This document shows, in pieces, positions 12,872-24,043 of a DNA stretch of 64,000 bases (positions are counted from its first letter, which is position 1; each line of letters starts with the position of its first letter). The DNA is taken from NCBI RefSeq assembly GCF_036324505.1, contig NC_086361.1, forward strand, positions 6,761,828 through 6,825,827, given 5' to 3'. The notes under the pieces are model-generated. The model did not search any database and was not told the origin of the DNA. It saw nothing but the letters and a program-made list of their open reading frames with translations. The DNA comes from Eleginops maclovinus. Taxonomy: Eukaryota > Chordata > Actinopteri > Perciformes > Eleginopidae. The translations under genes and the position numbers were made by a program.

Positions 12872-12940
12872 ATGTATTATTATAATAATAACAATAATAA
12901 TAATAATAATAATAAATTATTAATAATAATAATAATAAAA
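12872..12940. repeat. (ATT/AAT)n microsatellite
   Basis: An imperfect ATT/AAT trinucleotide tract just upstream of the candidate tcf19 promoter. Its short open frames encode only poly-Asn or poly-Leu and are not genes. Confidence 0.9.
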
Positions 12941-14007
12941 GTACATTTACTCAAGTATTTAGGCACAATTACTTGTACAGCAAATCCACCCTGTTCTTCA
13001 CACAGTGGTGATAGAAACCAGCCCATTTCTATATTTTGCGTTAACCCTTTGATACACAACATCGGTCAAAATTGAACCGAGTGAGTTTTAATTGTAAATA
13101 TCTTTGCAATGAATTACTTGAATAATTCAGAATTCCAGGTATTCCTCAATTGACTTGTTTTTGATCATCACAAAGCCTTATTTTCGTTTTTATTTTCTTA
13201 CTTTTTCAATAAAAATCACTTTTGTATCACTACCCCTCTAAGGGAAAAAATGGGTCAAGAATGACCCGTATTGACTTACAATGTTATTTCATGCATGGCT
13301 GAAGGTTTCTTTGCTGTATTTTGGGAAATCAATGTATTTAATCATTTAATATTCCAATTATTCATTAAATATCTTGTTTCTGATTCACATAAATCATGAT
13401 TTTCATTTTCATGATTCGACCCATGTAGTCCCTTAGAAGGGGTATGCATAGCTTGTGTATCAAAGGGTTAATGTAGCAATTGGCCTACTCCAGGCACCTA
13501 CTTTTACTTTTAGAAGCCTACAGGGTATAAGTAGGCTACTAAAAGTAAAGGTCATGCATTCGTGATCTTAGTTCATTCATAGTATACATTATTCATATAT
13601 TGTAGATTACCCTGTAACAGCATACAGCCACTTAATTGGATTAAATACACTGTTTACACTGCCATATTCACCTACATCATGTATTATCTTCAAAATGTAA
13701 GTAAGTAAAAGTTATCATTAGCAAGAATGGCAATATACTGTATATTATATTACTGCATGGATTATAAGTAGTGATGCATTAATGAATACATAATTTTAAT
13801 GTTGCAGCTTGTAAAGGTGGGGCTTATTTTACTTATATACTGGCAGGTATCTTATTGCATTATTATACATCACACTTAATTTGTTGAAATGATAACATTA
13901 ATCAACAAAGTGATTAAATCTGTCAAATATATTTAATTGACTAAAGGTCAGCAATACATGGGAAAAACTGCAGTACCTTAAATGTACTTACCTACAGTCC
14001 ACCACTG
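12941..14007. mobile_element. Degenerate hAT-like (AAGTAC..CCACCACTG) remnant hosting the piggyBac MITE
   Basis: The right edge (TTAAATGTACTTACCTAC.. ending TCCACCACTG at 14007) and left-side sequence AAAAGTACATTTACTCAAG resemble the subterminal sequences of the common fish hAT-type repeat seen more completely at 16859-17745. The left terminus is lost into the microsatellite. The piggyBac MITE at 13045-13467 lies within it. Confidence 0.35.
13041..13471. mobile_element. piggyBac-like MITE with TTAA target duplications
   Basis: Perfect 15-bp terminal inverted repeats CCCTTTGATACACAA lie at 13045-13059 and, inverted, at 13453-13467. Each is directly flanked by TTAA (13041-13044 and 13468-13471), the hallmark target site of piggyBac transposases. 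The 423-bp interior has no coding frame but repeats a motif of the form GGTCAA..TGACCC. It is non-autonomous and depends on a transposase supplied elsewhere. Confidence 0.85.
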
Positions 14008-14009
14008 CT

Positions 14010-16850
14010 ACTAGGCTACTTCTCAAAAGGCAAATATACTTTTGCCCCTCTTAATTCCGACTTCACTGACAAGTTTATTCTAAAATTTTGGAAATAACCC
14101 TATTCATCACAAACTGTGTTACATACTACAGTTAAATCACTAAGAAAATGTTATATAAGTAAGTTGAAGGCCACATGCAAATATATGTTTTTGAGTTGAT
14201 AGAAGTTTATAAAACTATTCTTAACACAACTTCCAGTTTCTAGCTCAGTGTTTATTCAAAGTTGAAGAGCTGAAAACTATCTGAAACCATGCGATCCTCT
14301 CTAAACTATTACAAAATATGCTTTCCTTGGAATACATGACTGACTTAATATGAAAAAATACTTGGGTTTGTATGAATGAAATCGACATAGTATTAAAAGC
14401 AGATACACAAAAAAAAAAAACATGTTGGATTCATTCTCTGTTGAAAATTAATTTAATTGGAATTATTCATTCATTACAGAAAAAGAGAAGCTTTACAAAA
14501 GTATTTGCAGTGTGCCAACGGGTCTATTATGATACTGGTAAATAAATAATCATTGAATATTCTTCAAGCAAACAAGGGTGTATGGCCGCTTGTTCATGGC
14601 AGTGCAGTGAAGTATCGCTAGAGTCAATGATTACCAGAATCTGGAGAAATGAGAGCTGAACTCTTAGATATGAAGCATTCAAGGGATTTCACTCAAAGTG
14701 AAAGTAACAACAAGTAACAACATGCTGATGAACCAGTGACCGGACAGAATTCTAGTATAAAAAACATACAGGTATAACATTATGCGTCTTTGCAACTTTT
14801 CTTTTTTAACTAGCAATCTAAATGTCCACTATCCTGAGGAATACGCCCTTCAATGTTTTCATGTTTAATGTGCATGTGACAGTAAAGAAGAATTAATCTG
14901 ACTTCTATTAAATCAATTAAAACCTCAAACACAGAAGAAAATCAAACCACAAAAATGTAACGTATGTCTTCCATAGCCGTCATACTTCAGAAATCATATA
15001 GATTTAACAAACAGACCCATACTTGTAATAATGTTATCACACATTTCTTTGCTTCATTTTTTTTTTTTGCAGAAGCAACAGCAGTAATATTAACGGTGGC
15101 AATACTTCTCCTGCCCGAGCCATGTACTAAAACAATTAACAGGATCAATTTGGCCTCAAAAGCCATCCTGACTGGTTCCCAAATCCAAAACTAATGTCTA
15201 ATGCCCCTTAAATTGATGAATTGAAACTTTCAAAAAGATAATTAGCTTTAACTCAGAAGTGATGTCAAAGGAGAGTCCAAGTGTCATTAAGTTAATACTT
15301 CTTTTTTAAGCTAAACTTGATTTGCAGCAAAACCCAAAGGAAAAAAGCTCAACTTGTATACCATAACATTTCAAATTTAAAAAGTTTGACTTTTCCAAAT
15401 GGAGGCTTCAGCTTGACATTCTTCATATGTTCATCATTGTTTTGCATTTGCAAAATACTGAGCTATTGTATGTACCCAAAAACATGCTCTTTATGATTGG
15501 CAGCAACCTTAAAAATATTCTCCTTTAACTATCACTCAGTTTAATGCCAGCATTGACAAGTGATTTTAAGACCCAGGAAAAACCAGATGGGAAACCAGAT
15601 CTCAGCGAAACAGGATGGACTCAGGAGAACAGCGATACAGACAACTGCAATTCATACTATTATTATTAGCGATCATCATCACGGCTGCTGTCCCACAAGC
15701 AATCTACAGGGCAGCATGCTGCAGTTACACTAACTCTTCAGGAAAGCAGATATAGGCTATAATATCAGAGTATGGAGATATATCAATAAGCACGTTAGTA
15801 GCAGAAGTAGTGTTTTTGGTGCTAGGTGTGATGCTACAAAAAGTTCTGACAATGTATTCAAGCATATTCATTCATTCTTTTTTTTAAGGTAATGCATTAG
15901 TTTGGGATGAGGTACATTTGTCCCAAAGTGAACACATTGATTATATGAAAGCATTTTTTTAGGAACATTATTTCATATTTTTCCTTTTATAAAAAACATT
16001 CTCAGGTGCTGGGAGTGTCACAGTGGGGGAAGACGTGTGGCAAATGACTATTTCTAAGACAGTACAATGCATTTCTGAATAATTCTCAACGTAGTCCAGT
16101 GGAGGAGTGCTGCTGGACTGGGATCAGTTAGTCAAAGTGTGTGTTAGAGGGTGAGCTTAAAATGACGAGGAACAGTGGCTATTCAGTTGTACTCTCCAAT
16201 TATGTTTCATCAATCAAAGTTAGGAATAGATTCAATCAGAGCAAGAGCCAGTGACTTGCACTGCAGTGAATTAAATTAAATTGATCTCACTGTCAGAAAA
16301 GGCAGATGACATTCATCTCGTATTTCCACAAAAGCTCATTTCTATTATGATCAGCGGTATCAGCAAACTGTGACACTGCAGAGATCATTAAATGGATTTT
16401 CATTACATTCTTTGGAAATATAGAGAATAGTGGATTAGCAAAAGATTGAATCTACCAGAATTGAAAGAACATTTTATTAAATTCTCACCCCACGCACACA
16501 GGGATGAGCACTTCTACTCTGGCTTTGTGAATGGCGGCTCTGATGTGTAATGAAACAGAAAACATCAGACAAGGTTGAATGATGGAGAGTGAAATCCTTT
16601 CATAAAGACTTCCTCAGCTGCGAGTTACTGAACTTTAGTATTATTATTCCATTGGGCACACACTGACATCCAAAGGAGGCTCTTCACCCTTCACCCTGTC
16701 AAATACTAAGTGTCGCTCAGCAGGGAATTTGTAATGCATGTTAAGAATAACACATTATATCTGCACTGAAAACAGCTCAATATAATCACGAAAGATCTGA
16801 AAAGAACTTCCTTACTGAATGTAAAACTGAATAAAGAAATTACTGTGCCA
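14010..16850. other. Intergenic region without a supported gene
   Basis: AT-rich sequence between tcf19 and the Ig-like gene. I find no conserved protein, RNA gene or clear element. A 76-codon frame at 14964-15194 follows a polypyrimidine-AG, but it lacks a matching donor or partner exon and I do not call it. Confidence 0.5.
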
Positions 16851-16858
16851 AGTGTTTG

Positions 16859-17745
16859 CAGAGGTGGAAAAAGTACTTTACTTAATTAGAACAAGAAATA
16901 CTGTGCTCTTAAAGAGGACATATTATGCTCATCTTCAAGTTAATATTCATACGCTGTGCCTCTACTGTGACATGTTGACATGCTTTAATGTGATTTATTT
17001 GTTCTAAAACGGAAGCCAGTTCTGCTCTGATTGGTTAGCTGGGCGGCTTTGTTGTGATTGGTCAATCACTTAGAGAAGTCCCGCCCCATAGCCTTTCACT
17101 TTTATTGTGTTGCAGCACTAATAAATAAAGAAAGCGGGTGTTACATAGTGATGTCATGTTACAGAAGTAAACAAGGTATTCCAATGGAAACGTTTCAGGC
17201 AGAGGGGGTGTGTGGGAGAGAAACTCCCTCTGGAAGGAACTTTGGGATTTTAGCCTTTGCAGACCATTTACATGCAAAAATACCAATATAAACACACTAC
17301 AGGAAAGGGAAACCCCCAAACAGAATAATAGTACATCTTTATAATACTCCAATACATGCAAAAGTCCTGAATTTAAAATGCTATGTAAGTGCAACTACAG
17401 AAGCATTGTAAGCTAAATGTAGTTAAAGCATCACAAGTTAAGCAGAATGGCCCTTTGTTGATGTACTATATGATAATAGATTATTATACAGCATAATCTT
17501 GTGTTTATCACTGTTGTTGTTTGTCAATGTGTAGCCAATTTAAGATAAAATACTTGGTTGATAACTAGTACAGTACTGCATCATATCATACGCTGTTAGT
17601 GGAGTAAAACATATTATATTTGATTTTAAAATGTCATGGAACAGAAGTATAAGGTTGCATAAAACGGAATACTCAAGTAAATTACAGTTATGTCAAAATG
17701 ATGTATGGTACCTGAGTAAATGTACTTAGTTACATCCCACCACTG
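16859..17745 (+). mobile_element. hAT-like non-autonomous element with a nested MITE
   Basis: Begins CAGAGGTGGAAAAAGTACTT and ends ..TACATCCCACCACTG, giving terminal inverted repeats of the CAG(A/T)GGTGG type found in fish hAT elements. The flanking 8-mers AGTGTTTG and CATGTTGG match at 5 of 8 positions, compatible with a decayed hAT target duplication. A second element (16911-17336) interrupts it, so the hAT-like part is the older. Confidence 0.6.
16911..17336 (+). mobile_element. TATTATGCTC-type MITE, copy A (nested)
   Basis: Shares its full order of blocks with the copies at 24376, 36916 (inverted) and 40566: TATTATGCTC start, TGACATG..GCTTTAATGT, tandem GATTGGT motifs, GATGTCAT..GTTACAGAAGTAAACAA and a GCATAATAG-like end. 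There is no open frame of interest. It sits inside the hAT-like element. Confidence 0.7.
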
Positions 17746-19041
17746 CATGTTGGTTTCCTGCACATTTGTCAGTCTACAAAGCTTTTACTATGTGAAATAG
17801 TGCACCCCTGGGGCGACCACAGATACTCCAACACTGCTGAAGAATATATATATGAAAAGATTTCACTCAGCATCACCGTGACCCAAACATGTAAACGTGA
17901 CATGAGTAAGAGCGAGCGTCTTCCTCCAGCACTACGTGTTTGTTTTCTACCTGCTGTGGACCCGCGGTTAAAGGATCTACGCAGCGTTTGGATAGTATAA
18001 AATCTTGCATAAGCCTTGCAGTAAACATATTAGTATTTTCACACTACACACATGCAGGTCACATATCTTTATATATACACAACGGTGGAAAAAAAGGGTG
18101 ATTGATGTTTAGATGTCAGATTCGTCATTCTGCCCGTTGGATGTGAGTGATGTCTCAGTGACATCATAATGAATATTGCTTTCGAATTCATTGAAAATAT
18201 GTCACTTGACCATCAATTTTTTTGTTACCTAATCTCCTTATCAGAGCTTATTTGAATCAACCTGATATTTACATCAAACACAAAGTCAGTTTTGGAGCCT
18301 TACTGTCTTTGTGTTATGTATAAATCTGAACAATTACCTGCACAAGCAAATGTGCTTCACTGTAAAACAGCCATACAAATCAATTTCCAATAAGTCGGGT
18401 GTGCCAATCACTCAAACTACACGATAAGGATATATATTTTTTACTTCTGCAGTAAATAAAAACTCAATCAAAGTTGCTTCCTCTGAATAAGGAACTAGTA
18501 AGTCGTTTTTTGCAGATCAATATTGCATTTACAATAGCTGCTATCCTTTACATTTTTTTACCCTTTTTAATTACAATTTGAACCTTTTTCTTGTTTCAAA
18601 AGAATCAAATGATAAATGTTGTGCTCTTCTTGATCAGACACCAAGCGTTTGGTAACCCTTGGAGGTATGAGGTGGTAAATCTTACAGACTTTCCAGTTTG
18701 ACATCACTTCAATTATACAGCATGAGGTAGCCATACTGCAGATAATAACGGGGACGGTAGACCCTGTTATGATGGAGATCAATGTGTTTGGTCTGGTTTA
18801 TGGGGTGAAGTAGGTGATTGATGTTTTTATGGACTTGATTTGATTACCTTAAGCAGTAAAAGTGTTGCATGGACTCAACGTCAATCTCTGACCAATGTCT
18901 TTGGTGTTAATCAGTTTCCTGTTATCCTGATAAGTAGGGAACTAATTAGTCTAAATGTTATTGTATGTTGTTGATCTAATTGACTTTATTCATGCTTGAA
19001 TTTATGCCACTGTTTCCTCTCTCCCTCAGTCGTACATTGCT

Positions 19042-19042
<1 letters not shown>

Positions 19043-19072
<30 letters not shown>
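19043..19072. repeat. (TG)n microsatellite
   Basis: About 14 uninterrupted TG dinucleotides in intergenic DNA. Confidence 0.9.
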
Positions 19073-19074
<2 letters not shown>

Positions 19075-20008
19075 CCGCAGTGAATATGTTTATTGTTGTA
19101 AAGTGTGGAATTAAATGATACAGTGGTTGACCAGGGCAAATGTGCTACAATAGCCCAAAACACTTAGGAGAAACGTGCTGCACTTCATTTAACGATGCGT
19201 TTTGTCAGTATCACTATATCGACAAGGTTAGCTACGTTAGCTAGCTAGCTTACAGCAGATCTGCAATGATATCGTAAGGAATCATGCTATGACATTGTTG
19301 TTTTTTTTTTAAAGATCAAATAGATAGAATAGATTTTGTTTAGTTTCCTTTGACAGTGACATTGGGGCTCCGGTCCTGTGTGCATCACGTTTTAGTTTCC
19401 CCGTTTTCTGTTGTGTTTTGAGATCTTGCAGCGTTTTCTCATTTGCAGCATTTTGTGTTTGTGCATGTGTTGTCAATTTGTTGAAGATATGTTTTCATTT
19501 GCATGAGTTTTGGCACATTTGTGTTTTTATATGTGCATAGTTTTTGAAAGTGCAGTGCGTTTCTCCTAATAGAAGTGTTTTGGGCCGTATGGCGTTTGCC
19601 CCTGTCAACCACCGTAAAATGATCCACTCTTAAGTCTTTTGGTGTAACAAGGAGATTGTTCAAAATTAAAAATAAATGTATGCGAATCATCAGCTACCTG
19701 TGGTACATCTGTACCAACGTATATCTGTTCTTATTATTTGGACTCACACAGTACAGTTTGAACTGTCACTTATTTAACTTGAATCAATTCAAATGTGATC
19801 AGAATAACTGAATATGTTTAACCGATAGGTGTTGTAAACATTTGGCCTTATATGCCATTACTGGTACAGTTAATAGCATGACTGAAGAGTGTGTTTGGAT
19901 TCACAGAGCACAAGCCGAGCTATTGTCCTGAATGGTTAAATAAGGATTTTATTCTCTGAGGTTGCTCTCCCCTTTTTTAATTTCCTATTTACCATGAGCT
20001 GAAAACAG

Positions 20009-20128
20009 ACTCACTCACACACTCACACACTCACACACTCACACACTCACACACTCACACACTCACACACTCACACACTCACACACTCACACACTCACAC
20101 ACTCACACACTCACACACTCACACACTC
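20009..20128. repeat. (ACTCACAC)n tandem array
   Basis: About 15 near-perfect copies of an 8-bp unit in 120 bp. Uniform units without spacers rule out a CRISPR-like structure. Confidence 0.9.
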
Positions 20129-21468
20129 AGTCTAATTGTGTTGGGGATGTAGGCCGCCTGCTATCCTGTCCCTTCATTTTGATAAACAACTGGGCTACAA
20201 TAATCTGCGCTTTGTCCCATGGATGGCAGTCGAGATGAAAAAATGACGCTTTAAATCATAAGAGTCTATCTGTTCCCTGGAATAGTACCCTGTTCCATTT
20301 CTGTCGTCTCTTCTATCGCCGCTGCTCACTCTATGGTGTCCATGAACTGGTACTTTCTGCAAAGAGACCAAAAAAAACAATTATGTCCTCTGGAACCGGT
20401 CCAAAAGTGTTGCGCAGTGTTCTCCTAATTTTATTTTGCTCTGACAAGGCTCGGGACAACTCCACTAGGGGGAGGGGGAAAAAAAGAGTTTAAAGAGTAT
20501 GCTGTGGCTCTTGTCGGTGATTTCCCGGCGATCCATCATTAGCAAGAGTGAGATGAAGTGGCTGATTAAGAAAAGACATCTAAAGCACCGAAACACCAAA
20601 GATATCAGAGGGAAAAAAAACAACCACCATCACTCACATAGGAGTGGTGCAATTCAATTTACAGAGCTTGTTTCTGGGCAGGCTTTTACGGAGAAGTTGA
20701 AGAGGTTTTTTCTGGTGGATATCTGTGAACTAGTGCTGGGACAAGCACTTGTGTCTGAGAGGCAGAGGCGCTTCCTGACATACATTGGCATTGGTAATAA
20801 TAGAGTCTGTGTATGGGAGGGATGGAATTCAATCATCACTGTTTGTCTGATGCCGTGAGAGCCGATAAAAGCGCTGTCAGGCAACACACTGAGATTCTCC
20901 TCTATACAGGAGAGGCTTTTTGCGTTGGTCTTAGTGAATTATGTCGGATTCCTCGGAGCGTGCTGACTCCAGCTGTCACCTTTTTGACAGGGGTTGAAAT
21001 CATTTGATCCCTTTAAGGTGTTTTCCCGACATTGTTGAGGGGTTTTACCCTTTTTTGCATCACATCGCTTCTTTTAAGGCCCGTGAAGCTCGCATGCGGT
21101 CAGTCTACGCTAACGTCAGCATTTTCCCGTAGATCTGAACTATGATATCTACTTTAATGTTTAATTTAAATGCATGCATTTTCCATATCACATAATTGCC
21201 TTTTTTTTTCTTTTGAGTGTGGGTTTACTCTTTTGCATCTAACTTTTCAGTGCTCAGTGCGTTACATTTTGTATTGTGCGTTTTGTGCAACATTTTCTTT
21301 TAGTCTAATATGACATCTGGATCCAAGTATGAATATTTAGTCTGTGTCGTCATTTCAAATGCAGTGATTGAGGACTCGGGGTGTTTGGATATGATGGACA
21401 TAGCCAGATTGTTGTGGCTGTCATTACTGTATGAGGATTATGAACTATAAAATACACACTGGTGCCTC

Positions 21469-24012
21469 TCAGGTGCTCTGGGCTGACTCCTCCTTCTGCC
21501 CTGCGTCTTCGCTCTCAGCCCTTCCCTCTTTCTGGGCTGAATCTGACCCCAAGGTGCCCCCAGAGGCTGCTCCCGGCGACGCAGCTCCATGCAGGCTGCC
21601 ATCGGGGGTGGCAGCAGCAGGCGAGCGAGGATTGGAGGCTGGGCTGGTGCTCATGGCAGTGTCAGGGGTCCGGCTGGCGCCGAGGTCCCCGCTGGGGGCT
21701 AGGGTGGTCTCCAGGCTCTCGGAGGGAACTTCTTCTGTCATGGCTGTGGGGGAGATGGCATTCAGTAGGGGCTTGTGGGAGGCATAGGTCATGCCGGCGT
21801 CCGTGTCGCTGTCCAGTGGGAGGCCAGAGGAGGTGAACTCCACCCCCGAGTCGCTCATCTCCAAAAAGTTGTCTGAGGAGAGAGTGTGATAGCGGCCCGG
21901 TTTTGACACCTCCAGGCCCTGCAGAGAATAAGGGAGGAGGAGACACAGGAGAGGAGTGGTTAGAGGACGGGAGGAGGGTGAGGGTCATGAAAGGCACAAG
22001 GAATGTTAAATTAAAATGGGCAAGGAAAACACAAGAACAATAGAAAGGGGAATAGAGGAGATCATAATAAAACAACAGGGGGCAGAAAGAGAGAGAAGCC
22101 AGGACAACAAGGATTCCCCCACCAGAGGGGAAGCGATGAAGGCAGTGAAGGAGAGGTGGTAAAAATCGAGGTCAGGAAAAGCGACCTGAATAATTTATGC
22201 ACATGTTTCCGGGTCCATATTTATAGATTCATCTTCCACTCCCAGTTACCAACCTTACTTATGTTCCTCCTTACATAGAGACAACATGCACAGCAGTTGT
22301 GAATTTTTCATGACACCACCTCGCTGACAGGCCCCCTGAACATTAGCATCCCATTATCTTTGCACTACACTCATTCCCACTATCACCTAATATTACATTG
22401 ACATCGGATGTATTTTCTGCGCGAATATATCTTATTGCAAATATTCCTTTAAAATATAACTAACTTTTTAAAATGTATTTCTGGAGTGCTACTTTGTTTT
22501 TATGTCGCCTCTGTTTCATTCTATATTCATTTATATATTTTTGAATGACACATTTTACACAGTCCAACACTGAACATTAAACTGTGAAGGCAGAAATACA
22601 ATGGTGATCTACAGGAGAGCTAACACCTCACTCGTTCATTACACTTGCAGATTGTTATTTAGACAGTATTTAAATCCTGCAAACACGTACAAAGTTGTTG
22701 CCCAATTATGGATGCCAGGATATTTTTTCATGTTTAATCAACAAACCTAAGAAGCAATTTCAGTTTAATTCTGATCCTTTGAGTCAGAGCACATGTGATG
22801 CTGAAGCTCTATTCCAACAGCTCCCTGAACCATAACCTCTTTAATCCTGTCTTTCGCTTTAACATAAGGTCCTTTCCATAGATTTTAATCTAATCCATTC
22901 CCCTACTCAGTGTAAAGGTTAATTGCATTTTAATTGCACTTGGCATTGATGTGACTCTATATAGCAGGTAGTTCCTGCCAAGCAATCTGAAACAGAGGAT
23001 GGTTAATGACCTCTGTTTTTTCAGATCTGTTGTTTTATTGATATATACTGCCTTGTAGGAAAGCTTTCCTTTATAGTACAAAAGGTGTATTAGACTCCAG
23101 ATCAAGAAGTTGCTGTGTCTCGGCAAATATGCTGAATTATGGTTATGGTTTTTGACCTTAGTTTATGTATATGTATTGTCTAGTCTGTGTCCAATAATCC
23201 TTTTTGTTGTCTGCCATTTCCTGTGTCATTTCCGGTTTTATTTTATCACTAACATCCTTTCTCATTTCAGGTAGCTTGATTTCCCCTCCTTGGTTGTTCC
23301 TCCCCTTGACCTGATTAACTGCCCCGCCCTTATTGTTCACACCTGTGTTCACCTTGTGTATTTAAGCTGTGTTTGTCTCTGTGCCCAGTGCCAGATCGTT
23401 TTGAGTTATCACCACGCTAGGGTGCGTATGCTTAGAATTTTGTGACTATGGAATATTACCTCTAGTAAAAAAACTTTTTTTGGAAACTCCTTTTGTGTCG
23501 AGTCGTGCATTTGGGTTTTATCCTTTTATTGTGCCCCAGACGTAACAGAAGTTTATTATTGTTGGAATGATTCTTGGACTCTGTATGTTATTAAAATAGT
23601 AATGCAACCTAAATATCCTGCTTGTTTTGTTGACCTATGAGCCTGATTTCAACTTTGTCACCAAACAATCTTATCATGGAGCATGGGCTGTTTCCTTTTT
23701 ACAAAAAAAAAACAACTTCTTGTCCAAAAATGTAGGGGGGGCATTTTAATAAATATGAAATGTATCACAGATAAGCGGTATGTTCGTTGATCCACCTCTG
23801 ACCTTAATGGTGACCTCTGTGCTCTCTGACGGGTTCTCACACACAGACTGCGTCAGAGATTCCTCAGTGAACCTGGTGTAAGCATCATGGACCACCTGCA
23901 GACCCACACACACAAACACACAGGCATAGATACACATGTCAAAATTCTGCCAAAACAATGTACTGCCCCAGCAGCAAACTAGTCATCCTAAACACATATA
24001 CCTGCTAGAGAG

Positions 24013-24043
<31 letters not shown>

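Larger units (their letters stand above)
17750..21468. other. Intergenic / probable 3' flank of the Ig-like gene
   Basis: No independent gene is supported. It includes (TG)n at 19043-19072 and an 8-bp tandem array at 20009-20128. The last few hundred bases before 21469 probably include the 3' UTR of the minus-strand Ig-like gene. A minus-strand ATTAAA near 21153-21158 and AATAAA near 19948 are only weak poly(A) candidates. Confidence 0.45.

Noticed and set aside
14964..15194. 76-codon plus-strand frame following a polypyrimidine-AG
   Set aside because: No donor, no partner exons and no known homology; hydrophobic composition comes from AT-rich sequence.
20009..20128. CRISPR-like regular repeat
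   Set aside because: Contiguous 8-bp satellite without spacers in a vertebrate genome.
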